26,069 nucleotides of DNA from an uncultured Clostridia bacterium (GTDB lineage Bacteria > Bacillota > Clostridia > Oscillospirales > Acutalibacteraceae). The notes beneath the pieces were generated by a model. It was not told the origin of the DNA, did no database searches, and worked only from the letters and a program-made list of their open reading frames with translations. A program made the position numbers and the translations under genes. Every line of letters begins with the position of its first letter. Positions within the stretch are counted from its first letter, which is position 1. Where the stretch lies: positions 1 to 26,069 of the forward strand of contig CAMFZJ010000003.1 of assembly GCA_946004305.1 (NCBI GenBank). The letters run 5' to 3'. Shown one piece after another: positions 14,657 to 22,737 of this stretch.

Positions 14657-15865
14657 ATGAGTTTAATTGTCCAGAAATTTGGAGGTAGCTCTGTTGCTGA
14701 CGCTGAAAGAGTTTTTAACGTAGCAAGAATTGTTACCGAAACTTATGACAAGGGCAATGACGTTGTGGTTGTTGTTTCTGCTCAAGGAGATACAACTGAT
14801 GACTTAATTGCCAAGGGTAACGAAATTAACCCTAATGCATCAAAAAGAGAAAAGGATATGCTTGTTGCGGCAGGCGAACAAATTTCAATTTCTTTGCTTG
14901 CTATGGCTATTGAAAAGCTTGGCTACCCTGTAGTATCACTGTTAGGCTGGCAAGCAGGCTTCCAGACAAGCTCTGCCCACACAAGTGCCCGTATCAGACG
15001 AGTTCAGCCAAATCGTATTCAAAAAGAGCTTGACAAAAAATGTATCGTTGTTGTTGCAGGCTTTCAGGGTATATCTCGTTATGATGATATTACAACCCTG
15101 GGTCGTGGCGGTTCTGATACATCAGCTGTAGCAATTGCAGCCGCTATGCACGCTGATTTGTGCCAGATTTATACAGATGTTGAGGGCGTATATACTGCTG
15201 ACCCTCGTAAGGTTCCTAACGCTACAAAGCTTGAGGAAATTTCATATGACGAAATGCTTGAGCTTGCCACTCTCGGCGCACAGGTTCTTAACAACCGTTC
15301 AGTTGAAATGGCTAAGAAGTATAATATAGAATTAGAGGTGCTTTCAAGCTTAGTTAAAGCACCCGGTACAATTGTAAAGGAGAAGTCAAAAATGGAAAAA
15401 ATGTTAATCAGTGGTGTTGCAAAGGACACAGACGTTGCCAGAATTTCAGTAACCGGTATTCCTGATGAGCCGGGTCTTGCTTTTAAAATGTTCTCAAAGC
15501 TTTCTGCTAAAAATATTAATATAGACATTATTCTTCAGTCTATCGGTCATGACGGCAAAAAGGATATTTCTTTCACAGTAGCTAAGGACAGAACTGAGGA
15601 AGCTAAGGCTTGCCTTTCAACCTATGTTGAAAACCACGGTGCAAAGGAGCTTATTTGCAATACTGATGTTGCAAAAATCTCTATTGTCGGTGCAGGTATG
15701 GAAAGTCACGCCGGAGTTGCAACAAAAATGTTTGAGGCTCTTTATGACGCACAGATTAATATCCAGATGATTGCTACTTCTGAGATTAAAGTTTCCGTTC
15801 TTATTGACAAGAAAGACGCTGACAGAGCTGTTGCCGCTATTCATGAAAAGTTCTTTGAGCAGTAA
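14657..15865 (+). CDS. lysC: Aspartate kinase
   Basis: Phosphorylates aspartate at the head of the pathway to lysine, diaminopimelate, threonine and methionine. The 402-residue protein has the kinase domain (VQKFGGSSVADAERV at residues 5-19, then GRGGSDTSAVAIAAAM and YTADPRKV), followed by two ACT domains (about 255-402) that bind effector amino acids. Its length is that of Bacillus LysC/aspartokinase II. Inside the gene, AAAGGAG at 15376-15382 stands 9 nt before an in-frame ATG at 15392. This could start a separate 157-residue ACT-only beta subunit, as known for B. subtilis and Corynebacterium aspartokinases. GGAGG precedes the main ATG. The gene ends at a strong terminator. Confidence 0.97.
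   Translation: MSLIVQKFGGSSVADAERVFNVARIVTETYDKGNDVVVVVSAQGDTTDDLIAKGNEINPNASKREKDMLVAAGEQISISLLAMAIEKLGYPVVSLLGWQAGFQTSSAHTSARIRRVQPNRIQKELDKKCIVVVAGFQGISRYDDITTLGRGGSDTSAVAIAAAMHADLCQIYTDVEGVYTADPRKVPNATKLEEISYDEMLELATLGAQVLNNRSVEMAKKYNIELEVLSSLVKAPGTIVKEKSKMEKMLISGVAKDTDVARISVTGIPDEPGLAFKMFSKLSAKNINIDIILQSIGHDGKKDISFTVAKDRTEEAKACLSTYVENHGAKELICNTDVAKISIVGAGMESHAGVATKMFEALYDAQINIQMIATSEIKVSVLIDKKDADRAVAAIHEKFFEQ
15376..15394 (+). promoter_or_regulatory. Internal ribosome-binding site and start in lysC (beta subunit)
   Basis: AAAGGAG at 15376-15382 is followed 9 nt later by ATG at 15392-15394, in frame with lysC at codon 246. Initiation here would give the regulatory ACT half alone. The position matches the alpha/beta overlap known in aspartokinase II genes. 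Confidence 0.6.
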
Positions 15866-15892
15866 TATACAAATACAAAACCGATATATAAA

Positions 15893-15935
15893 GAGAAACA
15901 CACCGACTTTTTAGCTCGGTGTGTTTCTTCATTTA
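15893..15935. terminator. Bidirectional terminator between lysC and the starch cluster
   Basis: GAAACACACCGA (15895-15906) pairs with TCGGTGTGTTTC (15916-15927), a perfect 12-bp stem with a 9-nt loop. It has moderately T-rich sequence on both exits and lies between converging genes, 28 nt after lysC and 12 nt after the small membrane protein's stop. Confidence 0.8.
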
Positions 15936-15938
15936 ATT

Positions 15939-16223
15939 TTACTTTTTCTTTTTAAAAACATCATCGCTTGCAGAATAGGGATTTTTGTTTTCCCTTTTAA
16001 CCGGCTTTTCGTTACTTACCTTAGCTGTCCAGCCCAATAGCTTTGTAAACAAAACTACCAATAACACCCACAGTCCCAAAGCAATCCAAAACCAGTAAAT
16101 CGGCAATCCTATTGCAAAGTGTAGAATAAGCAAAACCCAAGCAGGTACTGACCATTCAAAATTAAACAATAGATTTAGTAACAGCACTAAAATAAAATTT
16201 CCGCTGAATTTCGTACGTTTCAT
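15939..16223 (-). CDS. Small two-helix membrane protein, unknown function
   Basis: A 94-residue protein with a short basic N-terminus, two adjoining hydrophobic segments (about residues 9-38 and 40-65, rich in Leu, Trp and Phe) and a basic, Lys/Asn/Ser-rich tail ending FKKKK. This predicts two transmembrane helices with the tail probably in the cytoplasm. No domain is recognised. The ATG at 16223 lies 2 nt after the stop of the phosphoesterase gene and has GTAGGA upstream inside that gene's end, so the two are probably translated from one message. Whether it has any part in starch breakdown is unknown. It could equally be an unrelated gene using readthrough. Confidence 0.75.
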   Translation of the reverse strand: MKRTKFSGNFILVLLLNLLFNFEWSVPAWVLLILHFAIGLPIYWFWIALGLWVLLVVLFTKLLGWTAKVSNEKPVKRENKNPYSASDDVFKKKK

Positions 16224-16225
16224 AA

Positions 16226-18748
16226 TTATCCTACTATCATACTGCTGTTAAAGGTATATGAATCAACCGTGGCTTTTGCATCTGATGTTGTCGGATAATA
16301 GCATATATTATTACCGGTCAACTTAATATCCTTTGTCTGCTGTGATGATCCATCGCTGAATATAATATAGCCGTATTCATCAACATTAACCTTGTAGCTG
16401 TAAATTGAGTTGCCGGCTGTATTCTTGCCTACATATGTTGCAGTTTTTCCCGGCCATGCAGCCTCTTTACTGCTTCCTGTCCAACAATATGCATATACGT
16501 TTGACCAGTTGTTTTTATTTTCAAAATAGACAGTGTATTCATTAACGGCCCCGTCTACATTTGTGGGATCAACTACATCTAACAATCCATTAACAAGCTG
16601 GTTAACAGTAGTGCTGTCTTCTCCATTCATATATGCTTTCTTAAGTGCCTGATAGCAATCATAGGAGCTGTATCTGTAATACAAATCAAGACATTCTTTA
16701 GGGTCTATAGAAGTTGATCCTACGGAATATGAACTGCTCTTTGCTAATGAAACATTGAAAGATGTAATAAGACTTGCCGCATATCTTTGAATTGCTGTTG
16801 CATCATTAACATTGACAATTCCGTCATTGTTTGTATCAGCTGCTTTAAGCTGAGCCTCTGTTAATGTTAAGATATTAGCAACATATCTTTGTATTGCTGT
16901 AGCGTCAGATACATTTATAAGCTCATCGCCGTTTACATCCCCCAACTGATAATCAGCAGGAGTTGTAGGTGTTGGCTCTGTTGTTGCAGGCTCTGTGTTG
17001 TCGGTTACAGGCTGAGTTTCTATAGCTGTTGAATATAAAACATTCAGCTTATTTGTAGAAGTGTTAAATGTAAATGTGTAATATCCTCCGGTAGCTTTTA
17101 AAGTGCAGTTATCTGAGGACGTATCCATTACCCAACCGCCGCTGGAGGTTGCTTTTGTAGTATCTTCAATAGTACCTCCGTTACCGTACCAAGTACCGCC
17201 GTTATAAATCTTAAAACTGTAAGTACCTGCATTAAGGTTAATTACAGTTGAAACAACATTAGGGTCGCTGGTTTCATAGAATGGATTTGATGTGCCCCAA
17301 TTATTAAAAGTACCTTTTAAAAGGTATGATGTTTCAGCTCCGCCTTGTGAGGGCGAAGTTGCAGGAGCTGTTGTAGCCTTTGTTGTAGCTTCTGTTGATG
17401 TCATACTTTCGTATGCCTGCTGAGATGTTCTCACAAGATAACAGCAGTTTGGATCATACTCATTGTAATAAAGATTAGCTCCGTTGAAAATGATACCGTT
17501 GTCATATACATCAACAATGTAGCCCTCGGTCTGATCTTCATAATATGTGTATTTTAGACGGCCGTTTTCAATATGACGTGTGCCGCCTACCGAACTGTTG
17601 TGAATCATTTGACCTGAGGTATCGTCATTGTCAGAATAGTTGAACTGCTCTGAAAAAGCAATATGAGTATGTCCTGATAAAAAGATTGTATCCTTGTATG
17701 TTTCAAGCAAGGACTTAAATCTTCTTGTTGAAGCCTGATCGTCACTTAGAGGAATATCATAATAGGGAGTGCCTGTAGTAGTATCGCCGGCACCATACTT
17801 ATAGAAAAGAGAATGTTCTATAATATAAATATTTTTACCGTCACCGGAATACTTTTTGAGAAGTCCCTCCAGCCAGTCAAGCTGTGCTGTTGAAAATTCT
17901 TCGGTTCTATCCGGATAAAATCCACCTTCAAGTGCCATAAAAATAAAATGGTCACCGTTTAATGTTTTTTCAAAATAAGCTTTTGAAGCACTATTGTTAG
18001 AACCTTCCAGTCCTGTGGCATTAATAAAATTCTTTGTGCCTACTTCTACACCGGGCCAAAGCTCATGGTTGCCTATTGCCTCATAAATAGGATTGCAGTA
18101 TTCAGATTCGGCAAGTACTTTTTGATAGAGCTTCCAGTCCTTTGCCTGTACTGAAGCGCTTGCGCCTTCGCTATGGGCATAGTCACCTGAGCCGATAATG
18201 AAATCAACATTTCTGTCTGAGGCTGTCTGCAAAGCTTTTTCAAAGTGAGTTTTACAGTACTTATACGCACTTAAGTTACTGTCCATATGTATGTCTGAAT
18301 ATGAGGCAAAGCTGTACTTTTTGTCAGCACTTGTATGCCCCAGACGTTTGCTTGCAGGAATTGTATATACCGCAGTAGCATTTGCAACTGTTTTAGTTGC
18401 AGGCTCAGTTGAAGACTGTATTGCAATAAGCTTTGTTGCATCCGCAGGGATTGCAGTCTGAGCATACATATAGTGTGAAGCAGAGCCTGAGCTTACAGTA
18501 AGCTTTGCAATCTCAGTATAGCCATCAAGCGCCTTTGTATTATCAGCCCAGTAAAGCCAATATGTACCTGAATTAGCTGTAAGCTTAATTGTGCCTTGAG
18601 CAAATCCGGAGTTTTCACTATATCTTCCTGTAAAGCTGTATTCTATTGACGCAGTTGCGCCGTTATAAACTATAGCAGTTGACCCAAGCATTGTAACCGT
18701 TAATGCAAGAGCCATAATAAATGCAGAAATTTTCTTTTGCAGTTTCAT
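16226..18748 (-). CDS. Secreted metallophosphoesterase with dockerin and starch-binding modules
   Basis: Start ATG at 18748 (AAGGTG upstream); a longer GTG frame from 18778 is less likely. The 840 residues read in order: signal peptide (to about 34); a beta-rich N-terminal domain of purple-acid-phosphatase-like appearance (35-130); a calcineurin-like phosphoesterase (about 140-430) with metal and catalytic residues DIH (152-154), GDYAH (188-192), GNHE (226-229), EHS (311-313) and SGHTH (359-363); a Ser/Thr/Ala/Pro linker; a module of about 100 residues (YLLKGTFNNWG...) like the X25/CBM48-type beta-sandwiches of amylolytic enzymes; a type I dockerin (about 601-660); a helical segment of about 75 residues; and a C-terminal CBM26-like module (about 738-820) with NNWSNVYAYCW and WPG. 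The dockerin and CBM26-like calls rest on motif pattern. The substrate is unknown. The gene follows a dockerin-bearing pullulanase by 75 nt, so it probably joins an extracellular starch complex. The closeness to starch modules makes phosphorylated glucan a candidate substrate, but other phosphomonoesters or diesters remain possible. Confidence 0.85.
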   Translation of the reverse strand: MKLQKKISAFIMALALTVTMLGSTAIVYNGATASIEYSFTGRYSENSGFAQGTIKLTANSGTYWLYWADNTKALDGYTEIAKLTVSSGSASHYMYAQTAIPADATKLIAIQSSTEPATKTVANATAVYTIPASKRLGHTSADKKYSFASYSDIHMDSNLSAYKYCKTHFEKALQTASDRNVDFIIGSGDYAHSEGASASVQAKDWKLYQKVLAESEYCNPIYEAIGNHELWPGVEVGTKNFINATGLEGSNNSASKAYFEKTLNGDHFIFMALEGGFYPDRTEEFSTAQLDWLEGLLKKYSGDGKNIYIIEHSLFYKYGAGDTTTGTPYYDIPLSDDQASTRRFKSLLETYKDTIFLSGHTHIAFSEQFNYSDNDDTSGQMIHNSSVGGTRHIENGRLKYTYYEDQTEGYIVDVYDNGIIFNGANLYYNEYDPNCCYLVRTSQQAYESMTSTEATTKATTAPATSPSQGGAETSYLLKGTFNNWGTSNPFYETSDPNVVSTVINLNAGTYSFKIYNGGTWYGNGGTIEDTTKATSSGGWVMDTSSDNCTLKATGGYYTFTFNTSTNKLNVLYSTAIETQPVTDNTEPATTEPTPTTPADYQLGDVNGDELINVSDATAIQRYVANILTLTEAQLKAADTNNDGIVNVNDATAIQRYAASLITSFNVSLAKSSSYSVGSTSIDPKECLDLYYRYSSYDCYQALKKAYMNGEDSTTVNQLVNGLLDVVDPTNVDGAVNEYTVYFENKNNWSNVYAYCWTGSSKEAAWPGKTATYVGKNTAGNSIYSYKVNVDEYGYIIFSDGSSQQTKDIKLTGNNICYYPTTSDAKATVDSYTFNSSMIVG

Positions 18749-18770
18749 AATAACACCTTTCTTTGTTAAA

Positions 18771-18795
18771 GAGGTCACCCCAAGGGATGACCTCC
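18771..18795 (-). terminator. Intercistronic hairpin between pullulanase and phosphoesterase
   Basis: On the minus strand GAGGTCATCCC and GGGGTGACCTC form a stem of about 10-11 bp with a small loop and one wobble pair, followed only by TTTAAC. It lies just after the pullulanase stop and before the phosphoesterase ribosome-binding site. The T run is short, so partial termination or 3'-end stabilisation is more likely than complete termination. Confidence 0.5.
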
Positions 18796-18823
18796 TAATA
18801 GTTTTATTGATAACTAATGTTCA

Positions 18824-21800
18824 TTACCATGAACCGCAAGTATATTTACCCTCATTATCAACAGATTCAGGATAGAAGCCAGTTTCTCCGTTAAATACAA
18901 GATCCACAGTCTGTGTTGTACCGTTTGTAAAGATTACATTTGAACCAACAGGAATGTCTATTGAATACTGGTCATGGCCAAATCCGTCATCTCCCACTTT
19001 TGTCATTGCATCACCCGGCCAGTCAGGAGTTTCTCCGTCCAGCCAATGGTAACAATAAATTGTACCACTCCAGTTCAAAGAGTTACTAAACAATACTGTT
19101 GCTTTTTCTCCAACAGGCACATCAGGAATGTCAGGGAAATCAGGGAATGTTGGAGTAACCGGTGTTGTTGGCGCCTGAGTTGGAGCCTGAGTAGGAGCCT
19201 GTGTAGGTGCTACTGTTTCAGCCGGAGTTGTTGGATTATCAGGGGTTTCCTGTTTAATCTCAAACTCCTTACCAATTTCGTAAGGCACATTCATATCAAG
19301 CAAGAACCTCTGAATGTATGAAGCGTCCTTAATTGATACTCTGCTGTCACCGTCTACATTAGCATTTCTAATATTATCACTATCAAAGAATACAATGCTG
19401 GCAAGATACTGCTGAATATATGTAACATCATTGATATTAACTGTACCGCTGCAGTTTGCATCACCCAGTATGTAGGTTTCTACAGGTAACGGCTCAGTTG
19501 TTTCAACGGGAGCTGTTGTTTCAATCGGAGCTGTTGTAACCGGCTCTGTAACAGGTTCAGTTGGTTTCTCACCGTTTGTTTCATATAAGTAAACTACATT
19601 TGTAACACCCGGCTGGCAGAAACCTGAAGCATTTGCAGGCTCAGAAACAAGCTTTCCTAATGAATCATCACCGCTTGTTGTGTATGTATCTGTGTTATAC
19701 TTAGTGCCCGGCTCAATGATATCAGCTTTAAGCTTTGCACCGGTATCAATATCAATAAATGATGTTACAACTGTTGAACTGTACTGAACTGTGCCGTTGT
19801 AGCAATAACATTCACCTGCTACAGCGTAGCCCGGTTCATTCTGTCCCGGCTCCTGTCCCTGTCCTGAACCGCCATGGAACATTACTTTACAGGAAGCCAA
19901 AGGAATTTTAATAGTGTACCAATAACCCTGCTCTTGCCGCATAACACCCGGTGAAGCCGAAGATGTTGACCATGCGCCAAGTGGTTCATCGCCATCGTCT
20001 GTATATGCATAACAGAATACAGGTGAAAATCTCTTTGAATTATAGAAATGAACGGTAATTTCCTGAGATTCAAGTGGCTTATATGTAAATGTAACTGTCT
20101 TGTCTGTTCCGTTAAATGTGCCGGTTGTACCTGAGGGGTACTTATCTGTATCAAGCTGATAACCTTCTACTGCACATACAGGGATGCTGTACTTATCATC
20201 CTTTTCAAGGCTATAGTTCATTGTAGGTGTTACACTATTACCATTCTGGTCAAGGTAATTAACCTTGAGTGTGCCAATAACCTTGCCATTTGTTTCATAG
20301 TAGTAGTTTACGGTTGTGTCGCCTGTAAAAGTACCGGAAGCTACACCCTCTGTTTTTGTGAGGTTGTTTTTCATAAGGATTGTATCGTCCTTAAGAGCGT
20401 GGTATTTTGTGCCAACCTTATATTTAGCTGTTGTGGTTTTTTCAAGCACACCGTTTACATAATGGTTTGTTGTAAGCTTACCATAGCTGTAGTTACTGCT
20501 GAAATCCTTATAAGAAGATGATTCAACAAGAATTGCACCTGAACGTGCAGGAACTGAATATGAGTTTGAAGCTGTGCCCAGACTCTTTACTCCGGCTTCT
20601 TTATCATTAGCAACTACTACCCAGCTGCCGGGAACTGAAACGGTCTGAGCTGATGTGCCGCTGTTCATAAGAACTGCAACCTTACCCCACTCATTGGCCT
20701 TGTTAGCTGTGTTGTTGGAAATTGTATATGCAATTAAGTTTCCGCTTTGTGAAATAAACTGCATTGTATTTTTGGATGTTGTTGTATCATCACCGAAAGG
20801 TGTATATACATCCATAATTCTGTTAAGGCCTCTATAATAAGCAACTGTGCTTGCATAGGTCTTAACTCTCTTCCAGTCAAGCTGGTTGATTTCATCATAT
20901 GAGTTGTATGAGTTCATCTGGCCGTTCTTTGTACGGGCAAACTCTGTACCTAACTGCATAAAGCTGTAGCCCTGTGATGTCATATTAAGCACACCGGCAA
21001 GCTTTAGCTGGCCTAAATATGTTTCGGAAGTACTGTCTTTATTTGGATTTGTACTTTCAGTTTTCTTACCTTCGTCTGCGCCTTGTCCGCCTGTGGTATG
21101 ACCACCTGTAATTCTGTCCCAAAGAGCAAGGTCATCGTGACATTCCATATAGTTTACGGTTTTGGTATTGTCGGAGGACTGAATAATGTTACCCTTGATA
21201 CCGTTAACAAGGTCTGTAACTTTAGTGGTTGTTCCGCCAACCCAGCCGGCAGGTGCCGCTGTCTTTTTGGATAGGGTTACGTTTGTAGCCGCCTGAATCC
21301 ACTTATCAGAGAACATACCGATACCGGTCATTAATTTGCCGGCATTACTTGGTACTGCCGGATTATCAGCAATTGAAGAACCGCCTGCCCAAGGCTCACC
21401 ATACATAATAATCTTGTTGGAAACCTTGTTAAGCTCTGTACGGGCAGCATTTAATGTATCGCAGTCCATACAGCCCATAAGGTCAAAACGGAAGCCGTCA
21501 ATGTGGTACTCGTCAACCCAGTAACGTAGTGACTGTACAATAAAGTTGCGTGTCATCTGGTTTTCTGTTGCAAGCTCACAGCCCTGACCTGAACCGTCAT
21601 TATACTGAGTTGAGCTTAACATTCTGTAGTAATAACCGGGAACTGTTTTTGTAAAGCAAGAAGCCTCGTATCCGGCAGTATGATTGTAAACAACGTCCAT
21701 AATAACAGTAATTCCTCTGTCATGGAGTGCCTGAATCATCTGCTTTACTTCTCTAATTCTAACATTGCCGTCATATGGGTCTGAAGCATATGAGCCATCG

Positions 21801-22615
21801 GGAACATTGTAGTTCTTAGGATTGTAGCCCCAGTTACGCTTAGTTTCAGACGCACCGTTAATTTCATCAACCTGATCAAAATCTGCAAACGGCATAAGCT
21901 GAACAGTATTAATACCCTGCTCTACAAGGTAGTCGATACCTGTTGAAACAGCAGAAGCACTTGTGTCGCTGTTCAGAGTTGTGCCGCCTTCTGTAAATGC
22001 AAGATAATTCCCCTGATTTTCCTTGCTGATGCCTGAGTTTTTATCACAGCTGAAGTCACGGATATGAAGTTCCCATACCGCAGCTTGAGTAAGGTTATCA
22101 CGAAGCACATGCTGATCATCTTCCCAACCCTCAGGGTCAGTACTGTCCAGATCAACTACCATACTTCTGTCACCGTTACAGCCTACTGCTTTAGAATAAA
22201 TATCCTGTGTTTCATTTGTTACTACCTTGCCGGCAGTATTCTGAGCTGTTACGAGATATGTATAGTAAACGTTTTTATAATCACCTGAAAGCTGAACAGA
22301 CCATACTCCGCTTGCGCCCTTGGTCATATCATATGTACCAATTACTCCGGCGCCGTTTTCACGGTCTGTACCTGTCTTGTATAGCTTCAGCTGTACCTGT
22401 GTTGCAGCCGGTGACCATACCTTCCATGTTGTTGCAGCCTTAGTATAAGTAAAACCAAGATCATTTCCTGAATAGATCTGATCTGAATACTTGCCCTGAT
22501 TTGCAAAAGCTCCTGTTTCTGACTTATCTGTATCCGCAGCATTAACCGAAATAACCGCAGAAGTAACAATTAGTAAAACTGTCAGAAGCAGAGAAATCAC
22601 TCTTCTTAATTTCAC
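18824..22615 (-). CDS. pulA: Type I pullulanase (GH13_14) with dockerin and CBM26-like modules
   Basis: Hydrolyses alpha-1,6 links of pullulan and amylopectin, outside the cell. The best start is GTG at 22615, with AGGAG 8 nt upstream; this puts KLRR directly before the signal-peptide core. An ATG at 22642 has no such site. The 1263 residues read: signal peptide (to about 26); N-terminal CBM48-like domain (about 48-150); GH13 catalytic barrel with the type I pullulanase mark NWGYNP (261-266), DVVYNH (307-312), GFRFD with nucleophile Asp378, MYGEPW with acid/base Glu407, and CHDD with Asp494; C-terminal barrel domain; two MucBP-like repeats (about 711-850); a CBM26-like module (about 853-943); a third MucBP-like repeat (about 948-1012); a Thr/Pro/Glu linker; a type I dockerin (about 1048-1109); a TQAP-repeat linker; and a C-terminal CBM26-like module (about 1172-1256). 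The dockerin implies cohesin-mediated assembly, as known for R. bromii amylosome pullulanases. Cohesins are not in the window. Divergent from mgtE. Confidence 0.93.
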   Translation of the reverse strand: MKLRRVISLLLTVLLIVTSAVISVNAADTDKSETGAFANQGKYSDQIYSGNDLGFTYTKAATTWKVWSPAATQVQLKLYKTGTDRENGAGVIGTYDMTKGASGVWSVQLSGDYKNVYYTYLVTAQNTAGKVVTNETQDIYSKAVGCNGDRSMVVDLDSTDPEGWEDDQHVLRDNLTQAAVWELHIRDFSCDKNSGISKENQGNYLAFTEGGTTLNSDTSASAVSTGIDYLVEQGINTVQLMPFADFDQVDEINGASETKRNWGYNPKNYNVPDGSYASDPYDGNVRIREVKQMIQALHDRGITVIMDVVYNHTAGYEASCFTKTVPGYYYRMLSSTQYNDGSGQGCELATENQMTRNFIVQSLRYWVDEYHIDGFRFDLMGCMDCDTLNAARTELNKVSNKIIMYGEPWAGGSSIADNPAVPSNAGKLMTGIGMFSDKWIQAATNVTLSKKTAAPAGWVGGTTTKVTDLVNGIKGNIIQSSDNTKTVNYMECHDDLALWDRITGGHTTGGQGADEGKKTESTNPNKDSTSETYLGQLKLAGVLNMTSQGYSFMQLGTEFARTKNGQMNSYNSYDEINQLDWKRVKTYASTVAYYRGLNRIMDVYTPFGDDTTTSKNTMQFISQSGNLIAYTISNNTANKANEWGKVAVLMNSGTSAQTVSVPGSWVVVANDKEAGVKSLGTASNSYSVPARSGAILVESSSYKDFSSNYSYGKLTTNHYVNGVLEKTTTAKYKVGTKYHALKDDTILMKNNLTKTEGVASGTFTGDTTVNYYYETNGKVIGTLKVNYLDQNGNSVTPTMNYSLEKDDKYSIPVCAVEGYQLDTDKYPSGTTGTFNGTDKTVTFTYKPLESQEITVHFYNSKRFSPVFCYAYTDDGDEPLGAWSTSSASPGVMRQEQGYWYTIKIPLASCKVMFHGGSGQGQEPGQNEPGYAVAGECYCYNGTVQYSSTVVTSFIDIDTGAKLKADIIEPGTKYNTDTYTTSGDDSLGKLVSEPANASGFCQPGVTNVVYLYETNGEKPTEPVTEPVTTAPIETTAPVETTEPLPVETYILGDANCSGTVNINDVTYIQQYLASIVFFDSDNIRNANVDGDSRVSIKDASYIQRFLLDMNVPYEIGKEFEIKQETPDNPTTPAETVAPTQAPTQAPTQAPTTPVTPTFPDFPDIPDVPVGEKATVLFSNSLNWSGTIYCYHWLDGETPDWPGDAMTKVGDDGFGHDQYSIDIPVGSNVIFTNGTTQTVDLVFNGETGFYPESVDNEGKYTCGSW
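19167..19211 (-). repeat. TQAP-repeat linker coding segment in the pullulanase gene
   Basis: The stretch encodes successive APTQAPTQAPTQAP units, a flexible Pro/Thr linker between the dockerin and the C-terminal starch-binding module. The DNA units are near-identical 12-bp repeats and could vary in number between strains. Confidence 0.8.
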
Positions 22616-22652
22616 GGGAATCACTCCTAAACTTTTACACATAGCTGTGTAT

Positions 22653-22684
22653 TATTCGTTATTATGATACCAAATTTACGAATA
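22653..22684. promoter_or_regulatory. Inverted repeat in the pullulanase leader
   Basis: TATTCGT (22653-22659) and ACGAATA (22678-22684) form a perfect 7-bp inverted repeat with an 18-bp spacer, located 38-69 bp upstream of the pullulanase GTG and downstream of its candidate -10 box. It could be an operator. The spacer is wider than in typical LacI-family or CcpA sites. Confidence 0.3.
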
Positions 22685-22703
22685 CTAAATATTCCCTCTA
22701 AGA

Positions 22704-22737
22704 ATTATAACTTACCGGCACCGCCAAATATTACCGG
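22704..22737 (-). promoter_or_regulatory. Candidate pullulanase promoter with CCGGTAA direct repeats
   Basis: On the minus strand a perfect TATAAT (22704-22709) has no -35 hexamer at 17 nt (AATATT). Two direct CCGGTAA copies lie at 22712-22718 and 22731-22737, 19 bp apart. They sit in the -20 and -35 to -40 region, where an activator could compensate for the weak -35. Transcription would start near 22697, giving a leader of about 80 nt. Confidence 0.4.

Noticed and set aside
22616..22642. ATG at 22642 as the pullulanase start
   Set aside because: No ribosome-binding site precedes it, whereas AGGAG lies 8 nt before the GTG at 22615, giving a standard signal peptide.
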